Below are positions 32,358 through 40,774 of a stretch of DNA of 64,000 bases, in pieces. Position numbers and translations under genes: made by a program. Source of the DNA: Amycolatopsis azurea DSM 43854 (lineage in GTDB: Bacteria > Actinomycetota > Actinomycetes > Mycobacteriales > Pseudonocardiaceae); the NCBI RefSeq assembly GCF_001995215.1, contig NZ_MUXN01000012.1, forward strand, positions 98,523 through 162,522. Reading direction: 5' to 3'. The stretch's first letter is position 1. Each line of letters starts with the position of its first letter. The notes under the pieces are model-generated. The model did not search any database. It saw only the letters and a program-made list of their open reading frames with translations, and was not told the origin of the DNA.

Positions 32358-32900
32358 ATGGACGAACAGGTCGCCGCCAGGGTCGCGGACCGGCGGCGTG
32401 AGGCGACGGCGCGCGAGGCCAAGGCACTCGGGCACCCCTTGAGGCTGCGCATCCTCCGGCTCTGCGGGCAGCAGGAGCTGACCAACAAGGAACTGGCCGA
32501 CAGGCTCGACAAGGATCCCGGCACCGTGCTCTACCACGTGCGACAGCTGGCCGAAGCCGGTCTTCTGGAGCCGGCGCCGGTGCGGACCGGGGCGAGCGGC
32601 GCGCTCGAGAAGCCCTACCGCAGCGTCGGCAAGTCCTGGTGGCTGAACGGACCGCTCAACGACGAGGACGAGGACACCCGGTTCGGCCCGATCGAGGCGT
32701 TCCAGGACGAACTCCGCGAAGCGGGCCCGGGTTCGGTGCGGGTGGTCGAGCGATTCGCGCTGCACCTCTCACCGGAGGAGCTCACCGAACTCGACAACCG
32801 CATCCTCGACATCCTCGACGAGTACGTGGCCACCGACCACCAACGGCTCGACCGGCCGCTGCTGAACGGGATCTTCCTGCTGCACCGCCTGGCCGAGTGA
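32358..32900 (+). CDS. ArsR-like winged-helix regulator
   Basis: This 180-residue protein has an N-terminal winged helix (ALGHPLRLRILRLCGQQELTNKELADRLDKDPGTVLYHVRQLAEAGLL, about residues 20-68), typical of ArsR/HTH_20 regulators. A C-terminal acidic helical region follows that may bind a ligand or dimerise. There is no Cys metal site in the recognition helix, so it is not a metal sensor of the classic type. It is divergent from the MFS gene and probably controls it. Confidence 0.83.
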   Translation: MDEQVAARVADRRREATAREAKALGHPLRLRILRLCGQQELTNKELADRLDKDPGTVLYHVRQLAEAGLLEPAPVRTGASGALEKPYRSVGKSWWLNGPLNDEDEDTRFGPIEAFQDELREAGPGSVRVVERFALHLSPEELTELDNRILDILDEYVATDHQRLDRPLLNGIFLLHRLAE

Positions 32901-32903
32901 GCC

Positions 32904-35900
32904 TCACGCCCGGCGGCTCAGGGCCCGCGCCCGTTCTTCGGGCAGTCGCCGTCCCCGTTTCGACGCGAGCCGCACCGCCTGGTCGGCCAGTTCCCGCGCC
33001 GCCTCCGGCTCGCCGAGGTCCAGCCGGGCGTGGGCGATTTCGGTGAGGGCGTCCGCCTCCAGCAGGAGCTGACCGTTCTCGCGGAGCGTGGCCAACGCCT
33101 TTTCGGCGTACTCCAGCGCTTTCGCGGCGTCGCCGAGATGCCGGTGCGCGAACGCGAGGCCGATCCGGGCGGAGCCCTGGCCGTAGCCGAGACCGATCTC
33201 CGTGAACACCCGCAACGCCTCGTGCAGGCCCGCGACCGCCTCCGTGTGCTCGCCGCGCCGGTTCCGCACCGTCGCGATGATCTCCCCGGCCGCCGCCTCG
33301 CCGCGCCGGTCGCCGATCTGCACGGAGCGGGCGTGGCATTCGGTCGCCAGCGTCATCGCGAGGTCGAGGCGGCCCGCGTCGCAGTGGGTTTCGGCGAGGC
33401 AGTTCAGGGTCGCGGTCTCCCCGTAGCCGAGTCCGGCCTCGCGGGTGTAGGCGAGCACTTGCTCGTGGTCCGCGATCGCCTCGTCGAACCTGCCCAACGC
33501 CCACAGTGCGATCCCGCGTCCGTTGAGCGCGTGGAAGGCGGCCTCGCGCTGACCGGTTTCCCTGGCCAGCCGCAGTGACCGGTCGTGCCAGCCGACCGCC
33601 GTCCTCGGCCTGCCGGAGAAGGTGTGGATGACGCCGATGCAGTTCAGCGCGAGCGTTTCCGCCCCGGTGTTGCCCGCCCGGCGGCTGACCGCCAGCGCCT
33701 GGCCGTGGAAGTGCAGTGCCTGCCTGGCCTTGCCCTGCTGACTGGACGCGCGGCCGAGGTTGCGCAGCGCGTCGGTCTCCGCGTCGAGGTCCTTCAGCTC
33801 CCGCGCGGCGGCGAGCGCCTGCTGGAAGTGCTCGATCGCCGGGCCGTAGTCGCTGAGGTTGTGCGACATCTGCCCGAGGACGTCGAGCAGGGACAGCCGC
33901 GCCCGCAGGTTGCCCGTCTCGGTCGCCGAGCGCAGCGCGGCCGTGCAGGTCGCGACCGCCTCACGGGCGTGCCCGCTCGCCTGGAGGTAGCCGCGCAGGA
34001 CGTCGATCAGCCGCCACGCGGCGGGCTGGAACGCGGGATCCGTGGTGGCGCAGGCGATCGTGTCGACCAGGTTGTCCCGTTCGGTGTCCAGCCAGCGCAG
34101 CGCGGTGTGTTCGTCGAAGACCGGCGACGCGGCACCGGCGTACAGCACGCGGGTGGCCGCGGCCGCGGTGTCCACATAGGACTCGATCAGCCGGGACAAC
34201 GCCGTCAGCGCGGCGTCCTGCGGGTCTTCGGCGTGCCCGCGTTCGGCGGCGTACTCCCGGATGAGGTCGTGGAACTGGTAGCGGCCGGGCGCGGTCCGCT
34301 GCAACAGGTTCGCCGCGGCCAGCCGGTCGAGCGCGCGGCCGGTCTCCGTTCGCGAGGCCCCGGCGACCGCGGCCGCCGCGGGCGCGCCGAAGTCCGGACC
34401 CGGCGCGCGGCCGAGCATCCGGAACAACAGCCGGTCCGGTTCGGTCAGCCGGAGATAGGACTGGTCGAAGGCGACCCGCACGGCCGACGACGAGTCGCCG
34501 TCGATGGCCAGTTCCTCCAGCCGCCCCGACCGGGTCAGCTCGGCGGCGTACTCCGCGATGCCGCGGCCGGTGTCGGCGGCGAGGTTCGCCCCGGCGATCC
34601 GCAGCGCCAGCGGCAGATGCGCGCAGGCGGCGGCGAGGGCGCCGACCGCTTCGGGTTCGGCGGCCGTGCGCGCGGGCCCGAGCAGTTCGGTGAGCACCGC
34701 GCGCGATTCGTCCTCGGCGAGCACGCCGAGCGGCAGGTGCACGGCGCCCGGATTGACCGCGAGCCCGCGCAGGTCGTTGCGGCTGGTGATCAGCACGGCG
34801 CAGCCGGGCCGCCCCGGCAGCAGCGGCCGGACCTGGTCGACGTGCACGGCGTTGTCCAGCAGCAACAACATCTTCTTGTCCGCCAGCACACTGCGGAACA
34901 GGGCCGCCTGGTCGGCGGGTTCGGCCGGGATCCGGTCCCGGTGCACGCCGAGCGCGCCGAGGAACCGGGTCAGCGCGGCAGACGGGTCGAGTGGCGGACC
35001 GGCTGCGTAGCCCTGGAGGTTCACATACAGCTGGCCGTCCGGGAAGTACGGCCGGAACCGGTGCGCGGCGTGCACCGCGAACGCGGTCTTCCCGACCCCG
35101 GGCGGCCCCGAGATCACGACGTTGCGCCCGGTCGCGGTCAGCCGCAATCCGGCGAGTTCGGCGATCGGATCCGCGCGGCCGACGAACCGGTGGACGTCGG
35201 GCGGCAGCTGGTTGATCGTCTCCCTCGGGGGATCGGTGCCCTCGTCGAGGATCGCGGCGTGGACGCGCCGCAGCCGCGGGCCGGGTTCGATCCCCAGTTC
35301 GTCGGCGAACATCCGGCGCATCGAGCGGTAGGTCTCCAGCGCGTCGGCGCGGCGGCCGGACCGGTCGAGCGCGGTGATGAGCTGCGCCCAGAACGTCTCC
35401 TGCCACGGATGTTCCTTGGTGAGCGTGATCAGCTCGGCGACCAGTTCGCGGTGCCCGCCCGCTTCGAGCCCGGCCTCGATCCAGCGCTCCAGCGTGCGGA
35501 GGCGGTCCTCGTCGAGCTGCGCGGCTTCGTCCCGATGGAGGGATTCCGACGGGACGTCGCAGAGGGCCGGGCCTCGCCAGCACTCCAGCGCTTCGGCCAG
35601 CAGCGCGAGCTCCTTGGCGGAATCGCCCGCTTTGCCCGCCTCCCGGCCCGCGTCGGCCAGCCGCCGGTAGCGGAGCAGGTCCAGCTGCCCGGGCTCCAGG
35701 CTGATCCGGTAGCCGTCCGGACGGGTCTCGATCAGCCCGTCGCCCAGCATCTTGCGCAGCCGCAGCGCGTAGACCTGCGTGCTCTTGCGGGCCGTGGACG
35801 GCCGGTCCTCGCCCCAGAGCCGGTCCGCGAGCCGGTCCAGCGAGACCGTCGAGCCCGCCCGCACCAGCAACGCCGCGAGCAGGACCCGCAGTTTGGGCCC

Positions 35901-35951
35901 GGCGATCGCCACCGGCTTCCCGTCACGGGTCACCTCGAGCGGGCCCAGCAC
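32904..35951 (-). CDS. AfsR-type SARP regulator (BTAD-NB-ARC-TPR)
   Basis: This protein of about 1015 residues has a SARP DNA-binding domain (about 1-85, DGKPVAIAGPKLRVLLAALL), a BTAD domain (about 90-235, DELGIEPGPRLRR), an NB-ARC ATPase with Walker A SGPPGVGKT (281-289) and LLLLDNA, and a long C-terminal TPR region (about 610-990). AfsR proteins activate secondary metabolism genes. GTG 35951 gives a protein lacking the usual MRFRVLGPLEV opening. In the same frame an ATT at 35972 lies 9 bases after GGGAGG, and the +1 frame encodes RFRCAG, so the true start is unclear. The target cluster is not visible. Confidence 0.87.
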   Translation of the reverse strand: MLGPLEVTRDGKPVAIAGPKLRVLLAALLVRAGSTVSLDRLADRLWGEDRPSTARKSTQVYALRLRKMLGDGLIETRPDGYRISLEPGQLDLLRYRRLADAGREAGKAGDSAKELALLAEALECWRGPALCDVPSESLHRDEAAQLDEDRLRTLERWIEAGLEAGGHRELVAELITLTKEHPWQETFWAQLITALDRSGRRADALETYRSMRRMFADELGIEPGPRLRRVHAAILDEGTDPPRETINQLPPDVHRFVGRADPIAELAGLRLTATGRNVVISGPPGVGKTAFAVHAAHRFRPYFPDGQLYVNLQGYAAGPPLDPSAALTRFLGALGVHRDRIPAEPADQAALFRSVLADKKMLLLLDNAVHVDQVRPLLPGRPGCAVLITSRNDLRGLAVNPGAVHLPLGVLAEDESRAVLTELLGPARTAAEPEAVGALAAACAHLPLALRIAGANLAADTGRGIAEYAAELTRSGRLEELAIDGDSSSAVRVAFDQSYLRLTEPDRLLFRMLGRAPGPDFGAPAAAAVAGASRTETGRALDRLAAANLLQRTAPGRYQFHDLIREYAAERGHAEDPQDAALTALSRLIESYVDTAAAATRVLYAGAASPVFDEHTALRWLDTERDNLVDTIACATTDPAFQPAAWRLIDVLRGYLQASGHAREAVATCTAALRSATETGNLRARLSLLDVLGQMSHNLSDYGPAIEHFQQALAAARELKDLDAETDALRNLGRASSQQGKARQALHFHGQALAVSRRAGNTGAETLALNCIGVIHTFSGRPRTAVGWHDRSLRLARETGQREAAFHALNGRGIALWALGRFDEAIADHEQVLAYTREAGLGYGETATLNCLAETHCDAGRLDLAMTLATECHARSVQIGDRRGEAAAGEIIATVRNRRGEHTEAVAGLHEALRVFTEIGLGYGQGSARIGLAFAHRHLGDAAKALEYAEKALATLRENGQLLLEADALTEIAHARLDLGEPEAARELADQAVRLASKRGRRLPEERARALSRRA

Positions 35952-36116
35952 ACCGAAACCGAAGCAGGAAATACGCCTTCACCTCCCGGAGCATCAGATT
36001 ACTGCTGTTGCCCGGTTGAAACCGGCACCTGCCACGATCACCCCCGCGAGGCCTTCCCGGAGGCCTCCGTCAGGACGAGCCCGAGTATCTGGGGGTTACG
36101 CGGGCATCGTCGGCTC

Positions 36117-36156
36117 GTGAGTGGTGAGGACGGTGCCCCCCGTCCTCACCACTCAC
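36117..36156. terminator. Hairpin terminator after the epoxide hydrolase gene
   Basis: The 17-bp arms 36117-36133 and 36140-36156 are perfect complements around TGCCCC, starting 8 bp beyond the epoxide hydrolase stop. There is no U-tract, as is common in actinomycetes. Confidence 0.65.
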
Positions 36157-36163
36157 TGCCTTG

Positions 36164-37321
36164 TCAGGCCAGCTTGCGGAAGAAGTCCCGGAGATCACCC
36201 AGCAGCAGGTCCGGCGCGTCCTGCGTCGCCCAGTGGCTGCCGCGATCGAATTCCTGCCACGACACGATGTTCGTGTGGTCCCGCTCCGCGAACCGGCGCA
36301 GCGGACGGAAGTCGTAGGCGAAGCTCGCCAGCCCGGTCGGCGCCGTCGTCGGCTCGGCCGGGTGCTCGGTGTGCTTGTCCTCGTAGTAGAACCGCGCCGC
36401 CGACGCCGCCGTGTTCGTCAGCCAGTACAGCGTGGCGTTCGTGAGCACGTGGTCGTCGCTCGTGCCCGACAGCAGTTGCGCGCTCCACGCCAGCTGCCCG
36501 GTCGGCGAGTCGGCCAGTGCGTGCGCGAGGTTCTGCGGCGCGCTCTCCTGGAGCTTCGCGTAGCCGGACATGTCGTCGTTGAAGGTCTGGAGGAACTGCA
36601 TGTACTCCAGCTCCTGCTCGGTCATGCCCTCGAACTCCGCCGGGTCGCCGCTGGGGAACGAGAACAGCTGCGTGACGTGCACGCCGATGACGTGCTCGGC
36701 GTCGGCGCGGCCCATTTCGGGAGCGACGAACGAGCCGGCGTCGTTCCCGTGCGTGCCGTAACGCTCGTAGCCCAGCCGCCGCATCAGCTCGGCCCACGCC
36801 TTCGCGGTGCGGTACCGGTTCCAGCCCTTCTCGCGGGTGGCGCCGGAGAAACCGAATCCGGGCAGCGACGGGATCACCACGTGGAACGCGTCGGCCGCGT
36901 CGCCTCCGTGGGAACGTGGGTCGGTCAGCTGGTCGATGAGGTCGAGGTACTCGAAGACCGAGTTCGGCCAGCCGTGCGTGAGGATCAACGGCGTCGCGTC
37001 CGGCTCCGGCGAGCGGACGTGCAGGAAGTGGACGTTCTGCCCGTCGATCTCGGTGGTGAACTGCGGGTACTGGTTGAGCTTCGCCTCCCACTCCCGCCAG
37101 TCGTAGCCGTCGCGCCAGTAGGCGACCAGGCGCTGCACGTAGTCCAAGGGCACGCCGTACTCCCAGCCCGGCGTGACCGGTCCACGCTGCACACCGTCGG
37201 TCACCTGGTCGGCGGGCAGTTCGTTCGCCCAGCGGACCTTGGCGAGCCGGTCGGCCAGATCGTCCAATTCGGACTGCGGGACGTCGGAGCGGAAGGGTCT
37301 GATCTCTGTGTTCTCGTTCAT
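36164..37321 (-). CDS. Epoxide hydrolase-family alpha/beta hydrolase
   Basis: This 385-residue protein starts with the epoxide hydrolase N-terminal domain (IRPFRSDVPQSELDDLADRL), then an alpha/beta hydrolase core. The oxyanion motif is HGWP (116-119), the nucleophile Asp194 lies in GTHGNDAGS, and a late GSHWA contains the catalytic His. Such enzymes open epoxides through an ester intermediate; the membrane helix of microsomal enzymes is absent. ATG 37321 is chosen because upstream codons overlap the divergent regulator's operator. It is divergent from a WYL regulator, the likely controller. The substrate is unknown. Confidence 0.86.
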   Translation of the reverse strand: MNENTEIRPFRSDVPQSELDDLADRLAKVRWANELPADQVTDGVQRGPVTPGWEYGVPLDYVQRLVAYWRDGYDWREWEAKLNQYPQFTTEIDGQNVHFLHVRSPEPDATPLILTHGWPNSVFEYLDLIDQLTDPRSHGGDAADAFHVVIPSLPGFGFSGATREKGWNRYRTAKAWAELMRRLGYERYGTHGNDAGSFVAPEMGRADAEHVIGVHVTQLFSFPSGDPAEFEGMTEQELEYMQFLQTFNDDMSGYAKLQESAPQNLAHALADSPTGQLAWSAQLLSGTSDDHVLTNATLYWLTNTAASAARFYYEDKHTEHPAEPTTAPTGLASFAYDFRPLRRFAERDHTNIVSWQEFDRGSHWATQDAPDLLLGDLRDFFRKLA

Positions 37322-37339
37322 GAGACAAAGGTAAGCTTT

Positions 37340-37364
37340 CATTAGGAACATGTCGTTCCTAATG
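37340..37364. promoter_or_regulatory. Operator of the WYL/epoxide hydrolase pair
   Basis: CATTAGGAAC-ATGTC-GTTCCTAATG has perfect 10-bp arms. It lies between the divergent starts 37321 and 37383 and covers two alternative ATG codons of the regulator (37350, 37362). Confidence 0.7.
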
Positions 37365-37382
37365 GGAAGGCACTCTCGAAAA

Positions 37383-38342
37383 ATGTTGGAAACTTCGGCA
37401 AGACTGCTCCGGCTGCTCTCCCTTTTGCAGACTCCCCGTGACTGGACCGGCACTGAACTGGCAGAACGCCTCGAAGTGAGCTCCCGGACGATCCGCAACG
37501 ACGTCGAGCGCCTGCGCGCGCTCGGGTACCCGGTGAACGCGACCCGCGGGTCCATCGGCGGCTACCGCCTCGGCGCGGGCGCCGATCTGCCACCGTTGCT
37601 TTTGGACGACGAGGAGGCCGTCGCCGTCGCGATAGGACTCCGCACCGCCGCCGGCGGCACCATCGCGGGTGTCGAGGAGACATCGCTGCGCGCGCTCGCG
37701 AAACTGGAGCAGGTGCTGCCGTCGCGGCTGAGGCGCCGCGTCAACGCGTTGCAGGCGTACACGGTTTCCGTGCCGAGGGACGAACCCGGTCCGCGCGTCG
37801 GCGCGAAGACGCTCACCGTGCTGACCGCCTGCTGCCGGGATCACGAGGTGCTGCGGTTCGGCTACCGGAGCCACGACGGTTCGGAGAGCGTCCGCAAGGT
37901 CGAGCCGTACCGCCTGGTCAACTGGGGACGCCGCTGGTACCTGGTCGCGTGGGACCTCGACCGCGCCGACTGGCGCACCTACCGCGTCGACAGGCTGAAC
38001 CCGCGCGTCCCGATCGGCCCCCGGTTCACCCCGCGTGACCTGCCCGAGGACGTCACGGACCGGGTGCGGCGCGGGGTGTCGTCCGCGGCCTGGCGGTACC
38101 GGGCCGACGTCGTCGTGCACGCGCCCGCCGAGGAGGTGTCCGCGCGGATCAACCCCGCCGTCGGCACCGTGGAGGCCGTCGACGAGAGCACCTGCGTGCT
38201 GCACACCGGCGCCGACAGTATCGAGACACTGGCCGTCCACTTGGGACTCCTCAACCGTCCCTTCCGGGTCACCGAACCCCCGCAATTGGTCGACTACTTG
38301 CGGGAGCTGGCCGACCGGTACCGCGACGCGACCCGCATTTAG
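37383..38342 (+). CDS. HTH-WYL (YafY-type) regulator
   Basis: This 319-residue protein has an N-terminal winged helix (WTGTELAERLEVSSRTIRNDVERLRALGYPV, about residues 22-52) and a WYL domain (LRFGYRSHDGSESVRKVEPYRLVNWGRRWYLVAWD), with a C-terminal WCX extension. WYL regulators sense small ligands or nucleic acids and often control neighbouring genes. ATG 37383 is preferred because a perfect 10-bp inverted repeat at 37340 covers both earlier ATGs. Its stop codon lies in a copy of the intergenic palindrome. Confidence 0.87.
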   Translation: MLETSARLLRLLSLLQTPRDWTGTELAERLEVSSRTIRNDVERLRALGYPVNATRGSIGGYRLGAGADLPPLLLDDEEAVAVAIGLRTAAGGTIAGVEETSLRALAKLEQVLPSRLRRRVNALQAYTVSVPRDEPGPRVGAKTLTVLTACCRDHEVLRFGYRSHDGSESVRKVEPYRLVNWGRRWYLVAWDLDRADWRTYRVDRLNPRVPIGPRFTPRDLPEDVTDRVRRGVSSAAWRYRADVVVHAPAEEVSARINPAVGTVEAVDESTCVLHTGADSIETLAVHLGLLNRPFRVTEPPQLVDYLRELADRYRDATRI

Positions 38343-38356
38343 TCCTCTGAATGCGG
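38333..38356. terminator. Intergenic palindrome copy acting as likely bidirectional terminator
   Basis: CCGCATTTAG-TCCT-CTGAATGCGG carries the TAG stop of the WYL gene in its left arm and ends 3 bp before the convergent sulfatase-like gene ends. The loop is in the opposite orientation to copy 4917. Confidence 0.65.
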
Positions 38357-38359
38357 GGG

Positions 38360-40021
38360 TCAGTGCGCGAAGGTGGTCAGGAACCGGTCCCGGAACGTGT
38401 CCATCCGCGACACGGGCGCGTTCCGGTCCGGATGCAGGCCGTCCTGCCAGTTCCAGCCGGCGATCTTGTCGAGCACCGCCTTGTCCCGCGTGACGACGCT
38501 GATCGGCACGTCGCGGTCCGCGCCCGCGCCCGCGACGATCGGGTTCGGCTGGTGGTCACCCAGGAACACGAGCACGAGGTCGTCGTCCCCGTACGTCTCC
38601 ACGTACGAGATGAGCGAGTTCAGCGAATAGGCGATCGAGTCGCCGTACGCGGCGCGCACCTTGGCGGGATCGGTGAAGACCTCGTCGGGCGTCTTCCCTT
38701 GCGAGGGCATGGGGTTGTAGACCGAACCGTCGCCGACGGCGGTCCAGTCGACCATGCGGGGGAGCGGCGTCCACGGCCAGTGACTGGTGACGAGGTCGAT
38801 CTCCGCCATCAGCGGCGGGCGGTCCGGCTTCCCGCGTTCGGCGCGCTGGAAGGCCGAAAGCGTGAACTGGTCCGGCATCGTGGCGTAGGAGAACGGCGGG
38901 CCGTGGTATCCGATGGTGCGTGAGTCGTAGTAGCGGTCGTAGCCGTAGACCTTCCCCTCCGGCCAGTCCTCGGTATGCGCGGGCACGACGCCGACGGTCT
39001 CCCAGCCCGCGCGTTTGAACGCGCCGCCGAGGGTGAACCGGTCGGTCTTCACGAAGTCGTCGTAGCGGTGCTGACTGTCGACCCAGACCCCGGACTGGAG
39101 CGTGGAATGCGCCAGCCAGCTTCCCGCGCTCGTCGTCGGCGACGTCAGGAACGCGCTGCGCGAGCCGTATCCGGCGCTCTTCAGTCGCGCGGTCCCGGCG
39201 TCGAGGACCGCGTCGACCTTGGGCGCGATGTCGGAGTCCTGGACGGCCACCCGTCCGTAGCTCTCGATGAAGGTGAACAGGACGTCCTTGCCGCGCAACG
39301 CGTTCAGCAGACCGGACGCCGGAGCGTCGCGGTAGGCGTCGGTGGCGACCTCCGCGGCGAAGGCGTCCCGGTCGCGGATCCCGGCCCGGACCTGACGAAG
39401 GTCCTCGTAGGCGAAGGCGGCCGCGCTGCGCGACGCGAACGGCTGCCCCGGGGCGAGCTGCGCGCCGGACACCGCGCACACGATCCAGACCACACTGAGC
39501 ACGGCGGTCACCCTGGTCGACGCGGTGCGCCGCCCCGCCACCACCCGGCTCAGCCGCAGCGTCGCCAGCGCCATCGCCACGATCACGACGACGGCCAGCA
39601 GCGTCAGCCCGAGGAAGGACGCGATCGCCCCCGCCCGGCCGATCGACGTGCCGAGCAGGTCGACGCCGTTGCCGAGCACACCCCAGTCGAAAACCGGGTC
39701 GAACCGCCGGTTCAGCGCCAGCCCGAAGCCGATGTCGATGGCCTTGACGACGGTCAGGAGCCCGAGGACCGCGCCGGCGGACACCGCCACGATCCGCTGG
39801 GCCCCGTCGCGCAGCAGGAGCACGACAGCCACTCCGAGCAGCGCCTCCACCGGCAACCGCACGAACGCTTCGGCGGTGAGCTTGTCGAGGTCGTCCGGCG
39901 CGAGCAGGGCGAACAGCACGAGGACGGCGGACAGCGTGGTCACCGCGCTGGACGCGATTTCGCGGGCGGCCGTCTTCTCGCCCGGCAGGCCCACCAGGGC
40001 GGGACGCGTGAAAACCGACAA
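38360..40021 (-). CDS. LTA-synthase-like membrane sulfatase/phosphotransferase
   Basis: This 553-residue protein has about five N-terminal transmembrane helices (to about residue 190) and a large extracytoplasmic alkaline-phosphatase-fold domain. The segments KDVLFTFIESYGR, FLTSPTTSAGSWLAHST, SHWPWTPLP and LGDHQPN correspond to the metal and nucleophile regions of the sulfatase/phosphoglycerol transferase family. Relatives add phosphoglycerol or similar groups to cell-surface polymers. No glycerol-phosphate polymer genes are adjacent. The start follows from the family and from 84 bp of separation from the divergent gene. Confidence 0.82.
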   Translation of the reverse strand: MSVFTRPALVGLPGEKTAAREIASSAVTTLSAVLVLFALLAPDDLDKLTAEAFVRLPVEALLGVAVVLLLRDGAQRIVAVSAGAVLGLLTVVKAIDIGFGLALNRRFDPVFDWGVLGNGVDLLGTSIGRAGAIASFLGLTLLAVVVIVAMALATLRLSRVVAGRRTASTRVTAVLSVVWIVCAVSGAQLAPGQPFASRSAAAFAYEDLRQVRAGIRDRDAFAAEVATDAYRDAPASGLLNALRGKDVLFTFIESYGRVAVQDSDIAPKVDAVLDAGTARLKSAGYGSRSAFLTSPTTSAGSWLAHSTLQSGVWVDSQHRYDDFVKTDRFTLGGAFKRAGWETVGVVPAHTEDWPEGKVYGYDRYYDSRTIGYHGPPFSYATMPDQFTLSAFQRAERGKPDRPPLMAEIDLVTSHWPWTPLPRMVDWTAVGDGSVYNPMPSQGKTPDEVFTDPAKVRAAYGDSIAYSLNSLISYVETYGDDDLVLVFLGDHQPNPIVAGAGADRDVPISVVTRDKAVLDKIAGWNWQDGLHPDRNAPVSRMDTFRDRFLTTFAH

Positions 40022-40105
40022 CGCGGGAACCTTTCCGGGAGACTGCCTTCACCGGGTTACACGGATCGCGGGCCCAGGCGGTTCAACGGCCGGTAATCTG
40101 CGCCG

Positions 40106-40723
40106 GTGAGCGAAGAGATCTGGGCGGCCCTCGGCGCGACGACCCTCGACGAAGTGCGGCGACGCGCCGCGATCATCGACGCGGTCACCGAGATCGAGCC
40201 GGTCGAGGTGGACGGCGCGGTGCGGTACGCCTGGAACGACGGCGGCGGGCAGTCGGCCGTCTGGTACTTCACGCCGGACAAGCACGCACTGCTGCTGACC
40301 TTCGACCACGAGTCGGCCTTGAACCTGTTCGCCGAGGGGACCTACCCGGAGCAGGAGGCGCTCTACGGCGGCGTCCCCGAGCACCTCGTCCGGCTGGTGC
40401 GCGATCGCCCGGAGAATTACGAGTCCCTGAACATCGTCGACCAGGACACGGGAGCCACGATCCTCTACGCCGGCGGCGTGTTCTGGTTCGACGGCGAGCG
40501 GTGGGCGCAGGCCGAAGGTTTCGTCGACCACTGCCGCCGGGAGGGCTTCGACGCGTTCGGCGAGTCGGGGTTCACCTACTGCCTCGGTGACTACCGGTTC
40601 GGCGAGGAGTTCACCCCGGAGCTGATCGTCGAAGGCCGCGCCGAAGACGGGTACTACGAGGACGACGCCGAACGAGAGAAGGACCTGGCCGGGATCCGGG
40701 AGATCTTCGCGCGGCTGGGCTGA
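40106..40723 (+). CDS. Uncharacterised acidic protein
   Basis: This 205-residue, strongly acidic soluble protein has the sequence pattern AVRYAWNDGGGQSAVWYFTPDKHALLLTFDHES followed by GVPEHLVRLVRDRP and FGESGFTYCLGDYRFGEEFTPE. I do not recognise the family; SMI1/KNR4-like immunity proteins and phage-derived small proteins came to mind without a supporting motif. There is no signal peptide, membrane helix or catalytic motif. It starts with GTG 40106 and is followed 51 bp later by the PhoD gene. Confidence 0.7.
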   Translation: MSEEIWAALGATTLDEVRRRAAIIDAVTEIEPVEVDGAVRYAWNDGGGQSAVWYFTPDKHALLLTFDHESALNLFAEGTYPEQEALYGGVPEHLVRLVRDRPENYESLNIVDQDTGATILYAGGVFWFDGERWAQAEGFVDHCRREGFDAFGESGFTYCLGDYRFGEEFTPELIVEGRAEDGYYEDDAEREKDLAGIREIFARLG

Positions 40724-40774
40724 GCGGTCCCGCTCAGCGCACGATCTTGGCGCGGTTGTGGCACCGTTTCGGGT

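Noticed and set aside
32904..36317. Plus-strand frame 33585-36317 opposite the SARP gene
   Set aside because: The minus-strand protein has complete SARP, BTAD and NB-ARC motifs; the opposite frame has none.
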